Shown: positions 20,094-31,393, counted from the stretch's first letter. The stretch: 64,000 bases of DNA from Pseudoalteromonas piscicida (GCF_002208135.1 NZ_CP021646.1:3750001-3814000), one strand, 5' to 3'. Notes: generated by a model not told the origin, from the sequence alone. Program-made: numbers and translations.

Positions 20094-23000
20094 ATGACCG
20101 CCCAGTCTCCTATTGATTACAGCACTCAGCCGCAGATCTTATTAACGCAAGCATTCAGCCAATACGCCAATAAAGTTGCACTGGTATTTAACGGTACGCA
20201 AGTCACCTATCAAACACTTGAAGAGCAGGTAACACGAGTCGCCGCGAATATTCAGCAACAGGCGAGTCTGAGCCAATCTCAATCGCCTTATGTGGCACTA
20301 TATCTCGAGCGTGGCATTGATATGGTCGTGGGGATCTTAGCGGCAATCAAATCAGGACTGGGTTATATCCCTATTTCCACTGAGGCACCCAAAGCTCGCT
20401 GCGAGTTTATTCTTGAAGATAGCCAACCGGCGCTTATCGTCACTCATGGGCATTATCAAGCGCTGCCACAATTTGGCCACACGCCTCAAGTGTTGATCGA
20501 ATCTCCTGCAACGCAAGCCTTTGTTACTCCTGATTATAAAATGAGTGATATTGCCTATGTGATCTACACCTCGGGCACCACTGGCACGCCAAAGGGCGTA
20601 GAAGTACCTTACCAAAACTTACTTTATTTAGCCGAGTCACAAATTGACCGCTTTGAACTAGACCAACTTGACCGCGTTATGATGTTTGCCTCTTATATTT
20701 TCGATGCCAGTGTATTTGAGCTGCTCGTGCATATCATGTTGGGCCAAACTGTATTTGTAACGACAGAAACCGAGCGACGCGATGCCAAAGCGCTAAGCCA
20801 ATTGATCTCAAAAAATGCCATTCAATTTGGCGCTATCCCTCCTGCATTGCTGGCTTTGATGGACCCCCGAGATTTGCGCTCTATGCGCAAATTAATCGTC
20901 GCAGGAGAAACCCCAAATCTAGAAATGCTTTCTCGACTCTCAGAAGTCACGCGAGTGTTTAACGGTTATGGTCCTACCGAATATACAGTGTGCACCTGCG
21001 CCAATGAATATACCAATGCCGACTCCGAATTTAATATTGGTCAACCTTTTGTGAATACCAGACTTTATGTGCTAGATGAGCAATTGCAACAAGTAGCCAA
21101 TGGTGCTATCGGTGAGCTCTATATTAGTGGTGCAGGTTTGGCAAAAGGATACTTAAACCGTCCTGAACTCACAAAGTCTCGATTTATCGCAAACCCCTAT
21201 TATCAAAAAGAAGTAGACCCTGCGCACTTCGCTAGACTTTATAAAACTGGCGACTTAGTAAGTTTTGACGGTGATAATTATCATTTTGTTGGTCGTAATG
21301 ACAACCAAATTAAGCTACGCGGCTTTCGTATTGAGTTAGGTGAAATAGAAAAAGTTGTTGCCCAACATGAAGCAGTAAAACTTGCAAGCTGCCAAGTAGT
21401 ACAACGAGGTAATGCTAAGTTCTTGGTGGCATTTATCGTTCCTCATAGTGAACCTACAGCAGACCTTGGACAACACATCAGCCAGTTAGCAGAAAAGCTA
21501 CTGCCAGACTATATGCTGCCTGATCACTATCAATGTTTAGACTCATTACCCATGACCGAAAACGGGAAGGTAGATAGCCGCGCACTCGCTAATTACGAAT
21601 TAAGTAGCCAACAAGACCAACCACAAAGTCAGCTTAGCCAAGAACAACAAGCTTTTTTAGCGCAGTTCCAAGGTTTCTGTTTGCCTGGTCTTGGCTGGCA
21701 ACAAGATTTTTTCCAACAAGGTGGTGACTCCATCTCTGCAATCAACCTTAGCAACCAGTTATTTCAGCAGCTCGGCTTAAGCGTGCCAACACATCTAATC
21801 TATCGCTATCGTAGTGCTGGACAAGTATGGCAAGCAATGCAAACTCAACACTTTGAAACCATTGCGATTCCAAAGCGCGGTGCCGATTTTGAGGAGGTCG
21901 CCCCGCTATCACTGCAACAACGCGCGATTTGGTTTTTAGCCAAAGCCGATCCAAGCGATAAAGCCTATCATGCAAAGTGTACTATCACCTTCAGTGGCGA
22001 TTTAAATGTACCTGCACTACAAGGTGCATTACAGGATATCGTTGATAACCATGCGATTTTCCGTACTAGCTACGACTTACATGAGCCACTGCAATATATT
22101 GCAAAGTACTACCAGCAAGACGTGCCTTACTTTGACTTTAGTGAGTATCAAGAAGCACAAGCATTAGCTGAGGTCGACAAACTCGTGAATGGTCATATGA
22201 ATGATATTTTTGCGATTGACCAATTACCGCTGGCACGCTGGGCAATTATAAAAATTAGCGAATATAAACATGTACTTATTCATATTGAACATCACTTAGT
22301 ACATGATGGTTGGTCTTCTAACATCTTCCTTGATCACCTATTTAGTTGTTATAAACAGCGCTTGAATGGCGCAAGCCAAGGTACTTTGCCAGAAATCACA
22401 CAATACGCCGATTACGCAGCCTATCAGCATCAATGGTTGGGAACAGAGCAAGCCGAGCTGCAACGTCAATTTTGGAAAGCACAACTTCAAGACGCACCGA
22501 GCCGTATTAACTTGCCTGTTTCTCGTCTCGGCGAAACCGCAACCGAACGTGGTCGCGCACACCGGGTTAAACTGCCTCGTTCGCTATGGAACAATTTAAA
22601 AGCCTACAGCCAAGCGCATCAGATCACGCCATTCGCCGTTGCCCTTGCGGCATTAAATATTGTCCTTTCGCGCTTTAGTGGCGATGAGGATATTTGTATT
22701 GGTTCTGGCGTTGCAAACCGAGGCTACACCAATGTGGATGATACCATTGGTATGCTCGTCAGCACCGTAGTGGCGCGAGTTCAGCAAACACCAGAAATGT
22801 CTGTTGAACAACTGGTACAGCATTGTTTTGAAGTCAGTAACGATATGCTGGCCAATCAAACCCTACCATTTACTGAAGTCGTCGCGGATGTAAACCCTGA
22901 GCGCATCAAAGGCGTTAACCCGTTATTCCAGATCTGTTTTAGCTTCCATGATTCACCACTGCCAGAGCTTACGCTTCCGGGGTTAGATGATATTGAGTAT

Positions 23001-25076
23001 TTCGAGGCGATCAGCAGTCAAGCGGCTAAGTTTGAGATTAATATCGTGGTGCTTACCCGTATGGGGCAAGATCAGGATGATTCGGTCACTATGTTATGGG
23101 AGTTTGACTTAAACCGCTACGATCCTTGGTTTATCGATGCCTTAAGTGACAACTTTAGTCATATTCTCGCGCAACTTATCAGCGTTGATGGGCAATTACC
23201 ACTTGAACAGTTGAGTTTACAAAGTCATGTTGAACGCGATGTTCAAATAGCGCAGCACCAAAGCCAAGATTTACTGTCACTATTTACGCATCACGCGCAG
23301 TCTCGCAACCAGCAAACTGCACTTATCACCAGTCAAACGGAGTTAAGCTATCAGGCGCTGAGTACTCGTTCAGACAGCCTTGCTGCACATATTCTTAAGC
23401 AGTATGGCAAGCTTGAGTATATCGGCCTATATCTGCAGCCCGGCTTTGACACAGTGGTTGCTATGCTTGCCATCATGAAAGCTGGCGCCGCTTATGTGCC
23501 GCTATCGCCAAGGGCGCCAGCTGCCCGCAATGCTTTTATTATTGACGATGCTCAGCTCAAATTAGTATTAACCAACACCATAAGTCAGCAAAGCTTGAGC
23601 GAAAATGAGCAATCAAATTGGCCACTGTTAAATCTAGATAATACATTCGCGCCTTGCGACATTGCACTTTGCCAACCGTCGCCTGATTCTGCAGCCTACA
23701 TCATTTACACCTCAGGTACGACGGGCCAACCTAAAGGCGTTATTCAAAGCCATAAAAATGTTGCGCGCTTGTTGTCTGCCAGTCAACCGCTTTATCACTT
23801 TAATAGCGAAGATACTTGGGTGCTTTATCACGATACGATTTTTGATTTTAGTGTTTGGGAAATATGGGGCGCACTGTGTCATGGCGGTCGCTTGTTTATT
23901 CCAAGCTACGAAGAAGCAAGAGACAGTTTTGGTTTTGTAAAACAGTGTGAGCAGTTTGGTGTCACTATACTTAACCAAACCCCAAGTGCATTCTATAACT
24001 TCAGTGATGTTGCCATTTCTGCCGCGGCGTCGCTCGATAGCCTTCGCACTGTGATCTTTGGTGGTGAGCAGCTCAACTACGATAAACTGAGCACTTGGTG
24101 GCAACGCTTTGGTAAACGTATTCAATTGGTCAATATGTACGGTATTACTGAAACCACAGTACATGTCACCTATCAACCTTTACACCCTAACATGAATACC
24201 CAGATTGCTGACATTGGCGTGCCGCTCAATGATATGCAGGCTTGGGTGCTGGATAGTCAGTTACGTCCCGTACCTGTGGGTTGTCCCGGAGAGCTGTTTA
24301 TCTCTGGTGCAGGTTTGGCGATGGGTTATTTGAATCAACCTGAGCTAAGCACTACTCGCTTTTTCGAGCTAACGCTCAATGGCAAACTCACCCGCGTTTA
24401 CAGAACTGGTGATAACGCCAGGTTATTGCCAAACGGTCATTTGGAATATCTAGGTCGTTTGGATAACCAAGTGAAGATCAGAGGCCATCGTATCGAGCTT
24501 GGTGAAGTCGAATCCCAATTGCTCAACTATAGCGGTGTTAAGGAAGCAGCAGTGATCACCTATCAACGTCAAAATCAAACGGCACTAAGTGGCTATGCGG
24601 TGATGGAAAGCCATGCTTATTTTGATGCAGAGCTGTTACTTAATCATCTACGAACGCAGCTACCAGCATATATGGTACCGGATAGCATCACTCAACTCAC
24701 GGCGATGCCACTAACCGTAAACGGTAAACTAGATAGCAAAGCACTACCGCTACCGCAGATGTCATCATCAAACCAATACGCCGCTCCGCGCACAGCGCTT
24801 GAACAGACGCTTTGCCAAATTTGGCAAACCACATTAGAACTGGAACAAGTCGGTATCCATGATAATTTCTATCGTCTAGGTGGTAACTCCATCTTAGCGG
24901 TGCAGCTCGTGCGCAATGCCCATAAATGGCATCAGATTGCGATCCCGTTATCAGCGATCATTGCCAACCCATCGGTTGCGGCTCTGGCGCAATACCTAGA
25001 CACCATAGAGTTGGGTGATATCACCCAATCTCAAGACGCACCTGCCACCACCTCTTCGCAGGTGATGGAGCTATAG
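20094..25076 (+). CDS. Non-ribosomal peptide synthetase, loading module and module 2 (A-T-C-A-T)
   Basis: A 1660-aa synthetase that opens a five-module line. A1 (about 1-500; TSGTTGTPKG near 159, NQIKLRGFRIELGEIE near 403) begins the protein directly, with no starter condensation domain. T1 has GGDSI near 543. C1 (about 604-1040) has an intact HHLVHDG (H733, H734, D738). A2 (about 1060-1555) has FDFSVWE near 1250. T2 has LGGNSI near 1597. My reading of the ten-residue codes gives A1 = DAFAIAGVCK (aromatic-like, uncertain) and A2 = DFWNIGMVHK, the standard Thr code. There is no epimerase. The tail ends VMEL. AAGGA precedes the ATG. Confidence 0.95.
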   Translation: MTAQSPIDYSTQPQILLTQAFSQYANKVALVFNGTQVTYQTLEEQVTRVAANIQQQASLSQSQSPYVALYLERGIDMVVGILAAIKSGLGYIPISTEAPKARCEFILEDSQPALIVTHGHYQALPQFGHTPQVLIESPATQAFVTPDYKMSDIAYVIYTSGTTGTPKGVEVPYQNLLYLAESQIDRFELDQLDRVMMFASYIFDASVFELLVHIMLGQTVFVTTETERRDAKALSQLISKNAIQFGAIPPALLALMDPRDLRSMRKLIVAGETPNLEMLSRLSEVTRVFNGYGPTEYTVCTCANEYTNADSEFNIGQPFVNTRLYVLDEQLQQVANGAIGELYISGAGLAKGYLNRPELTKSRFIANPYYQKEVDPAHFARLYKTGDLVSFDGDNYHFVGRNDNQIKLRGFRIELGEIEKVVAQHEAVKLASCQVVQRGNAKFLVAFIVPHSEPTADLGQHISQLAEKLLPDYMLPDHYQCLDSLPMTENGKVDSRALANYELSSQQDQPQSQLSQEQQAFLAQFQGFCLPGLGWQQDFFQQGGDSISAINLSNQLFQQLGLSVPTHLIYRYRSAGQVWQAMQTQHFETIAIPKRGADFEEVAPLSLQQRAIWFLAKADPSDKAYHAKCTITFSGDLNVPALQGALQDIVDNHAIFRTSYDLHEPLQYIAKYYQQDVPYFDFSEYQEAQALAEVDKLVNGHMNDIFAIDQLPLARWAIIKISEYKHVLIHIEHHLVHDGWSSNIFLDHLFSCYKQRLNGASQGTLPEITQYADYAAYQHQWLGTEQAELQRQFWKAQLQDAPSRINLPVSRLGETATERGRAHRVKLPRSLWNNLKAYSQAHQITPFAVALAALNIVLSRFSGDEDICIGSGVANRGYTNVDDTIGMLVSTVVARVQQTPEMSVEQLVQHCFEVSNDMLANQTLPFTEVVADVNPERIKGVNPLFQICFSFHDSPLPELTLPGLDDIEYFEAISSQAAKFEINIVVLTRMGQDQDDSVTMLWEFDLNRYDPWFIDALSDNFSHILAQLISVDGQLPLEQLSLQSHVERDVQIAQHQSQDLLSLFTHHAQSRNQQTALITSQTELSYQALSTRSDSLAAHILKQYGKLEYIGLYLQPGFDTVVAMLAIMKAGAAYVPLSPRAPAARNAFIIDDAQLKLVLTNTISQQSLSENEQSNWPLLNLDNTFAPCDIALCQPSPDSAAYIIYTSGTTGQPKGVIQSHKNVARLLSASQPLYHFNSEDTWVLYHDTIFDFSVWEIWGALCHGGRLFIPSYEEARDSFGFVKQCEQFGVTILNQTPSAFYNFSDVAISAAASLDSLRTVIFGGEQLNYDKLSTWWQRFGKRIQLVNMYGITETTVHVTYQPLHPNMNTQIADIGVPLNDMQAWVLDSQLRPVPVGCPGELFISGAGLAMGYLNQPELSTTRFFELTLNGKLTRVYRTGDNARLLPNGHLEYLGRLDNQVKIRGHRIELGEVESQLLNYSGVKEAAVITYQRQNQTALSGYAVMESHAYFDAELLLNHLRTQLPAYMVPDSITQLTAMPLTVNGKLDSKALPLPQMSSSNQYAAPRTALEQTLCQIWQTTLELEQVGIHDNFYRLGGNSILAVQLVRNAHKWHQIAIPLSAIIANPSVAALAQYLDTIELGDITQSQDAPATTSSQVMEL

Positions 25077-25078
25077 TC

Positions 25079-28000
25079 ATGGAGTTAACATCCTTACTAA
25101 ACGACCTTCACGCGCAGCAGTTGCGCGTGTGGGTGTCTGAGCAAAATACCTTGGCACTGGGATATGAGGGTAACGTAGCGCCAACTTTGCTCACGGCACT
25201 CAAAGCGCATAAAGCTGAATTATTGGCGCTACTAAGCGCCCACCAGATCTGCTCCGAAGCAGCCTTTTTAAGTTGGCCATTATTAAAGCCAGTGCCGCTT
25301 TCCAATGCCCAGGCAAGGTTGCTGTATGTAGACAAACGTGCACTAAAGTCCTGTGCTTATCATATTCCAATGTTGGTTGAGCTGAATGATCCAGCGCAGC
25401 AACAAGACATAATCTCGGCACTAGCACAGCTGCTTGTCCATCACCCTATCCTCACGAGCGTGATTGAAACCGATGCTGAGCATTTTAACTGCCGAGCAAC
25501 CTTACAACCTCTTGCGGTCGAGTATCACCGAGCAACCACCTTGACTCATGTACAAACACTGGTAAGAGAGCACATCCACACGCCGTTTGATCTCCATACT
25601 CAAGCTCCCTTTAGAGTCTGTATTATTGAGCTTGAGCAAAGGCGTTTTATGCTTTTCCTTTGGCATCATATCGTCTTTGATGCTTGGTCAATGCGAGTCA
25701 TGTTGCGCGATCTGGTTAGCTTGCTACAAGGAGAAAGGATTAAGCCATTAAGCTATTTTGACTTTGCCAAGTGGCAACAAAGGCAAGAACAAAGCGCTGC
25801 ACACAGCTATTGGCAAACGCAACTTGCAGGCGCTCATGCCACACAAATTGCACCACTGTTTGCTACACAAACACACAAAACCGAATCGCTCACGCACTAT
25901 TTTGCACTTTCACCACAGCAAAGTCAGGCATTGCGTGCCCTAGCAAAATCATTAAATACCACAGTGTACAGCGTGTTGCTTGCCCATTACTGTTATATTT
26001 TGGCACTGCATAGCGGTGAAACAGATATCGTGATTGGTGCGCCATCGGATAATCGAGATCACCCGCAAACGCAAGAAATGATTGGCTTTTTTGTCAACAC
26101 CTTAGTGCTTAGAGTGAAGCTAGATTATCGCCAAAGTTTTGCCAGCCTCGTGCAGCAAGTTCATGAGACCGTGCGCGCCGCAAAACAATACCAAAGTTAT
26201 CCTTATGATCAACAAGTTGCCTGTTTGAGTGAGGGCAAACACTCACCTCAGCCAAGCTTGATGTTTAGTGTACAGAGATTTGCCAGCGAGCTTATGGACG
26301 AGTTTGCGTTACCATTTTCAGCAGTTGATGCTTTTACCAACGAGTCTTTATATAACCCGATTAAATGTGATTTCCGTCTGGCATTTGATGATAGCAATAC
26401 AAATTTGCAAGGACAGATAAGTCTCGATCCCAATAAGTTTGATGATGCATTTGCACAGCAATTTGCCCACACCTATCAGCAATTATTGGTACAGCAGGTA
26501 GAGCACAGCGACGTCGCTCTTGAGCAATTATCAACTTCTCACACTGGTACAATACCACCAGCGACCACACTTAAGCAAACTCCAACCCTATCGCTATATC
26601 AACAATTTTTAGCCTGCGCCTCAGCAGCTCCAGATGCACCAGCATTACAAAGCAACGATGAGGTTATTACTTACCAAACACTCGCTGCGCGTGTTCAGCA
26701 CCTGATTGTGCAACTCCAAGCACAGTTAACCCACGAGCAAAGCCCTGTCGTCGCGCTGATGTTTGAGCGCAGTCCAGAGATGATAGTCGCCATATTAGCA
26801 ACGCTTGGAGCCGGTGCTGGATATTTACCGCTCAATCCAGAGCAAGGCCAAGCACGTAGTGAGTTTATGTTGCAAGACAGTGGTGCTAACCTGCTACTTT
26901 GTCATCAAGCAACCTTGAATACGGCTATGTGTTTTAGCGCAATCACAGAGGTGCAAAACATTGACGAGTTAGCACAACAACCAGCTCCTGTTTTCAATTC
27001 AGATCAAGCACACTCACCGTGCCATTCATCACTTGCATATATTATTTATACTTCTGGAAGTACCGGCAAACCAAAAGGCGTTATGGTAGAACAGCGGCAA
27101 GTTCAGGCTTTGGTTCAAAGCGCAACTGCGGCTTACGATTTTAACTCAAGTGAAAAAACACTGAGTCTGGCTCCATACTTTTTCGACGCGTCCGTAGAAC
27201 CACTCTTTTTAACGCTGCTCAACAGTGCGTGCTGGGTGATCATAAATGAGGCAAGTGCAAAGTCGCCAGCCATGATACGTGACGCGCTCGTTAACCAACG
27301 GGTCAGCCACTTAGTCTCAGTTCCCGCATTTTTAAGTGCCATCGGTACGCCGCCCGACCACCATGCCCTTCGGCGAGTGATCACGGGTGGCGAGCCTTGT
27401 GACCGTAATCTCATGGAGGCATGGACGCCTCTTCTTCATATTGAATATGGTCCGACCGAAACCACGGTAACCGCAACAGCAAACCACCAGCCGCTACAAT
27501 CACGCTATTTCAATAATATTGGCGCACCACTACCTCATGTTGATATTCAGATCGTTGATGCCAACCTCAAGGCGCTGCCACTCTTTTGTCAAGGAGAGAT
27601 CCTTATTGGTGGCGCGAGTGTCGCACGAGGCTATGTTAACCTTGCAGAGCAGACGGCATCGCGCTTTATTAACTGGCACGGAACACGTATGTATCGCACG
27701 GGCGATCAGGCGCGGTATCTGGCAAACGGCGAGATCCAATTTTTAGGACGTGCCGATGAGCAGGTAAAAATTCGTGGCTATCGCATCGAGCTACAAGAAA
27801 TAGAACACTTACTTAACCTGCACCCGCAAATCAACCAAGCTTGCATCAAAGTGCAGCAAAACAACCATCTCATTGCTTACTTCACTGGTGAGCAAACCCT
27901 CTCTCACACCGAGATTGTGAAGTGGCTACAACCACAATTACCAGATTATATGCTGCCAAGTGCCACGTGTTGGCTCGAACAATTGCCTGTGCTCGCCTCT

Positions 28001-31000
28001 GGTAAAGTGGACAGCCGCAGCTTACCAAGCGTCGCACTAGTATCACAGACACCATACCGAGCACCACGCACGCCATTAGAGCAGCAGCTTTGTGCTCTAT
28101 GGCAGACGCAGCTTGAGGTTGAACTAGTAGGCATTGATGATGACTTTTTTGCCTTGGGCGGCCATTCTCTAAGTGCAATGACATTGGTCGCTAAAATGCA
28201 CACTAGCTGTAACGTTAACATTAGTTTGAGTCAGTTTTTGCAAAGTAAAACGATAGCGCAACTAGTATCACAACAAGCTAGCAACGCCTGCGAGCCTTTA
28301 CCGGTCGCATCAACATCACAATCACTTGATGAAATCATCGTGCCCGCGCAGCAGCAAGCGATGCTCACCAGCGAGCAATTAGCAACACAATCTGGCGCTT
28401 TTCATATCCCCTTACAGCTTAAATGCCCAAGTGAGCTACAACAGCAAGCCTTACAACACGCAATCTATCAACTGGTTGAGCGTCATGCTATTTTGCGCAC
28501 CCGCTATACTCAACAGCAACAAGGTCGCTGGGCATATAAAGATGAGCAAGGCGTGCCAAAATGCGAAGCTCTAATAAACACGCAGCATAGTGAATTTATC
28601 GCTCAATCATTTGACCTTGAAAATGATGCGCCGCTGCGGCTCGGACTGTATCACCAAGATGATGAATTTGGCGTGTTACTGGTATTTCATCACATAGCCT
28701 TCGACGGCTGGTCTACACAAGTATTGTTAGACGAGCTGAACACGCTGCTATCGGGACACACGCTTACCCCAACCTCACTGCAATTTCGCGACTATGCATA
28801 TTGGCAATCAACACAACAATACGACGAAGCCGCAGCATTTTGGCAGCATCACTTGATTGATATTGATGTCACCCCATGGCCAACCGATGAGCCAAGACAG
28901 GCTTTGTTTGATCATCAAGGTGAAGCATTCCCCTTTACCCTCTCAGCAACACTAACTGCTGAGTTAAGGGGGCTAGCAAAATCACATCAGGTATCTATGT
29001 ACAACTTACTACTGTGTGCTTTTCAGCTCGCATTATGTGCTTGGGATAGTCGTGAAAGTATTGTCGTTGGCTCCCCCACTGATAACCGCGACTCGGCATT
29101 TAAAGATACACTAGGTTACTTTGTTAATACCTTACCGATGCCGCTGCGTGTCGACTTAAATAAGAGTTTTTCTGACTACCTAAGACAAAGCCAAACGCTG
29201 TTACTTGCGGCAAAATCTCACCAACAATTGCCATTAGAGTCAATTGCCGCGCAACTTGGGTTGATCCGAGAGGTGGGTGTATCGCCACTGTTCCAAGTGT
29301 TTTTTACCTTTGATCAGTTCTCACTACCAACAGCGCAATATCAACATTTTGAAGTCGCCAGCGACACCGCCCAGCAAAACCAATATCACCCAGCCAAGTT
29401 TGACTGGAATTTGGTGATTAAAGATATGCCAGACCAACTGATTGGTCAGCTTATTGTTGCTCGCAGTCGTTATCACTCTTCCCGCTGCCAACAATTTGTG
29501 CACTTTTTCTGCCGTTATCTTGAAAATCTCTGTCAGTACAACGAGGAACCTTTACTGCAATGTCCTTTAGTTAGTACTGAGTATCTACAGCAAGTCATCT
29601 CAGAAACTCGATTATCACAACCAAATGACGCTTTTTTAGTGCAATTTACGAAGACAGTAGCAGCGTATCCAGAACGCACTGCATTAAGCTTCGCCGAGCA
29701 AATCGTGAGTTACCGCGAGCTAGACTTGTTTTCTGATCACTTAGCAGCACAGTTGGTTGCAACCAATGACGAAGGCTCGCCAGTTGCACTTTATTTTGAT
29801 AAAGGTATAGAAGCCCCCATTGCCATGCTAGCGGCGCTAAAAGCGGGCATGCCCTTTGTCTCACTCTCAGCCAATCATCCCGTTGCTCGTCGCCAAGAGA
29901 TTATGGCAAAAGCGCAGGCAAAACTGCTCCTTAGTCGCACACCACTCAGCTGGAATGCATTGCCAACACTGACTCTTGATGTACAGACACTACGGCAAAG
30001 TACTCAACTACTGCCATTCTCGGCCAACAATCATGCGGCAGACAAACTGGCTTACCTCATTTTTACTTCGGGGACGACGGGAGAGCCAAAAGGGGCGATG
30101 CTGTCTTACCAAGGCCTTGCTAATCTCTGCACCGAGAAGCGCAACACCCATAAACTAGAGGGAAATACTCAGGTAGTCACCAGTCAATATGCTGAATATG
30201 TTTTTGATGCCTGTATTTGCGAGATATTTCCTGCCCTAGCAGCCGGCGCCAAACTGGAAATCATTCCAGAGCCAATACGCAAAGATCCACAACAGCTGTG
30301 CCGCTATCTCAAAGCTAAGCAGGTCAACGTTGCGTTTATTCCTACGGTATTTATCAATCAGTTTCCAAAGTGGATTGCGGATATTAATTTAACCGTATTG
30401 TATGCCGGTGGTTCTCGTTTAGACCCTGTCAGCCAAAAGTTGGCAGAGTATCATTTCAATGAATATGGATTAAGTGAAACAAGTGTCACCGCAACACTTA
30501 GTGAAGTACACCCCAATACACCTATCACTATTGGTAAGCCTATTCGTAACACTCGATGCTACGTGTTGGACCCTTTTATGCGGATTTTACCGGACGGCGC
30601 GCTGGGTGAGCTATACATCGCCGGTGATTGCGTCGGTTTGGGCTATTGGCAGTCACCAAAGCAAACGGCAAAACACTATATTGACTATCACCTTCGCTGT
30701 GACAACAACCACTTTTCTGACGAAAAGCTCTACCGCAGCGGAGACTTAGTGCGTAAAAATCAGCAAGGTGAATTCGAGTTTGTTGCCAGAGCTGACAAAC
30801 AGTGGGATTTACACGGTCACCGCGTCGAGCCAGGCGAAATCGAGTATAAACTCAAAGCGCACCCAGATGTTGACCATGCCGTTGCACACTTACATTTAAG
30901 TGAAACAGGCAAAGTGCTGTTGGGTTATGTCGTATTTAACGCCAACACTGAGTGTGATGTAAACGACCTTCGCCAATGGTTGAATCAACAGCTCCCAAGC

Positions 31001-31390
31001 TATATGCAGCTCGCTGCGATATCACAGATTGACGCACTTCCAATGACAGTAAATGGCAAACTTGATACCACACAGCTCATCATTCCAACGCTGCAAGATA
31101 GTATTACCTATATCGCGCCAGAGACGGAACTACAACAACAACTCGCCAATGCTTGGCAACAAGTACTTGAAATCTCTGAGATTGGCCTACAACACGACTT
31201 TTTTGCTTTGGGTGGCTCATCCATACAGGCAGCACAAGTTACCGCTCTGTGTAGTCAAGCGCTCGGCAACGAAATTGCCGTTGCGACCTTACTGACTTAC
31301 CCACAACTTGACGCATTTGCCACGCAAGTAGAACAACAGCTAAACGCGCTCGCCAGTAGCGAAGACTGCGAATTTGAAATGGAGTTATAA
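25079..31390 (+). CDS. Non-ribosomal peptide synthetase, modules 3 and 4 (docking-C-A-T-C-A-T)
   Basis: A 2103-aa synthetase. Residues 1-50 match the TubC-type N-terminal docking domain. C2 (about 71-480) carries HHIVFDA, with Ala at 202 where Gly is usual. A3 (about 520-985; TSGSTGKPKG near 658) has the extracted code DAEVIGEVTK. T3 has LGGHSL near 1026. C3 (about 1085-1500) has HHIAFDG (H1204, H1205, D1209). A4 (about 1530-2000) has code DACFYGEVTK and an altered A8 motif (QWDLHGHRVEPGEIE). T4 has LGGSSI near 2044. The acidic tail ends EFEMEL. Acidic residues at two code positions hint at a basic amino acid for A3; A4 is unassigned. It starts 2 bp after the previous stop codon. Confidence 0.95.
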   Translation: MELTSLLNDLHAQQLRVWVSEQNTLALGYEGNVAPTLLTALKAHKAELLALLSAHQICSEAAFLSWPLLKPVPLSNAQARLLYVDKRALKSCAYHIPMLVELNDPAQQQDIISALAQLLVHHPILTSVIETDAEHFNCRATLQPLAVEYHRATTLTHVQTLVREHIHTPFDLHTQAPFRVCIIELEQRRFMLFLWHHIVFDAWSMRVMLRDLVSLLQGERIKPLSYFDFAKWQQRQEQSAAHSYWQTQLAGAHATQIAPLFATQTHKTESLTHYFALSPQQSQALRALAKSLNTTVYSVLLAHYCYILALHSGETDIVIGAPSDNRDHPQTQEMIGFFVNTLVLRVKLDYRQSFASLVQQVHETVRAAKQYQSYPYDQQVACLSEGKHSPQPSLMFSVQRFASELMDEFALPFSAVDAFTNESLYNPIKCDFRLAFDDSNTNLQGQISLDPNKFDDAFAQQFAHTYQQLLVQQVEHSDVALEQLSTSHTGTIPPATTLKQTPTLSLYQQFLACASAAPDAPALQSNDEVITYQTLAARVQHLIVQLQAQLTHEQSPVVALMFERSPEMIVAILATLGAGAGYLPLNPEQGQARSEFMLQDSGANLLLCHQATLNTAMCFSAITEVQNIDELAQQPAPVFNSDQAHSPCHSSLAYIIYTSGSTGKPKGVMVEQRQVQALVQSATAAYDFNSSEKTLSLAPYFFDASVEPLFLTLLNSACWVIINEASAKSPAMIRDALVNQRVSHLVSVPAFLSAIGTPPDHHALRRVITGGEPCDRNLMEAWTPLLHIEYGPTETTVTATANHQPLQSRYFNNIGAPLPHVDIQIVDANLKALPLFCQGEILIGGASVARGYVNLAEQTASRFINWHGTRMYRTGDQARYLANGEIQFLGRADEQVKIRGYRIELQEIEHLLNLHPQINQACIKVQQNNHLIAYFTGEQTLSHTEIVKWLQPQLPDYMLPSATCWLEQLPVLASGKVDSRSLPSVALVSQTPYRAPRTPLEQQLCALWQTQLEVELVGIDDDFFALGGHSLSAMTLVAKMHTSCNVNISLSQFLQSKTIAQLVSQQASNACEPLPVASTSQSLDEIIVPAQQQAMLTSEQLATQSGAFHIPLQLKCPSELQQQALQHAIYQLVERHAILRTRYTQQQQGRWAYKDEQGVPKCEALINTQHSEFIAQSFDLENDAPLRLGLYHQDDEFGVLLVFHHIAFDGWSTQVLLDELNTLLSGHTLTPTSLQFRDYAYWQSTQQYDEAAAFWQHHLIDIDVTPWPTDEPRQALFDHQGEAFPFTLSATLTAELRGLAKSHQVSMYNLLLCAFQLALCAWDSRESIVVGSPTDNRDSAFKDTLGYFVNTLPMPLRVDLNKSFSDYLRQSQTLLLAAKSHQQLPLESIAAQLGLIREVGVSPLFQVFFTFDQFSLPTAQYQHFEVASDTAQQNQYHPAKFDWNLVIKDMPDQLIGQLIVARSRYHSSRCQQFVHFFCRYLENLCQYNEEPLLQCPLVSTEYLQQVISETRLSQPNDAFLVQFTKTVAAYPERTALSFAEQIVSYRELDLFSDHLAAQLVATNDEGSPVALYFDKGIEAPIAMLAALKAGMPFVSLSANHPVARRQEIMAKAQAKLLLSRTPLSWNALPTLTLDVQTLRQSTQLLPFSANNHAADKLAYLIFTSGTTGEPKGAMLSYQGLANLCTEKRNTHKLEGNTQVVTSQYAEYVFDACICEIFPALAAGAKLEIIPEPIRKDPQQLCRYLKAKQVNVAFIPTVFINQFPKWIADINLTVLYAGGSRLDPVSQKLAEYHFNEYGLSETSVTATLSEVHPNTPITIGKPIRNTRCYVLDPFMRILPDGALGELYIAGDCVGLGYWQSPKQTAKHYIDYHLRCDNNHFSDEKLYRSGDLVRKNQQGEFEFVARADKQWDLHGHRVEPGEIEYKLKAHPDVDHAVAHLHLSETGKVLLGYVVFNANTECDVNDLRQWLNQQLPSYMQLAAISQIDALPMTVNGKLDTTQLIIPTLQDSITYIAPETELQQQLANAWQQVLEISEIGLQHDFFALGGSSIQAAQVTALCSQALGNEIAVATLLTYPQLDAFATQVEQQLNALASSEDCEFEMEL

Positions 31391-31393
31391 CGC

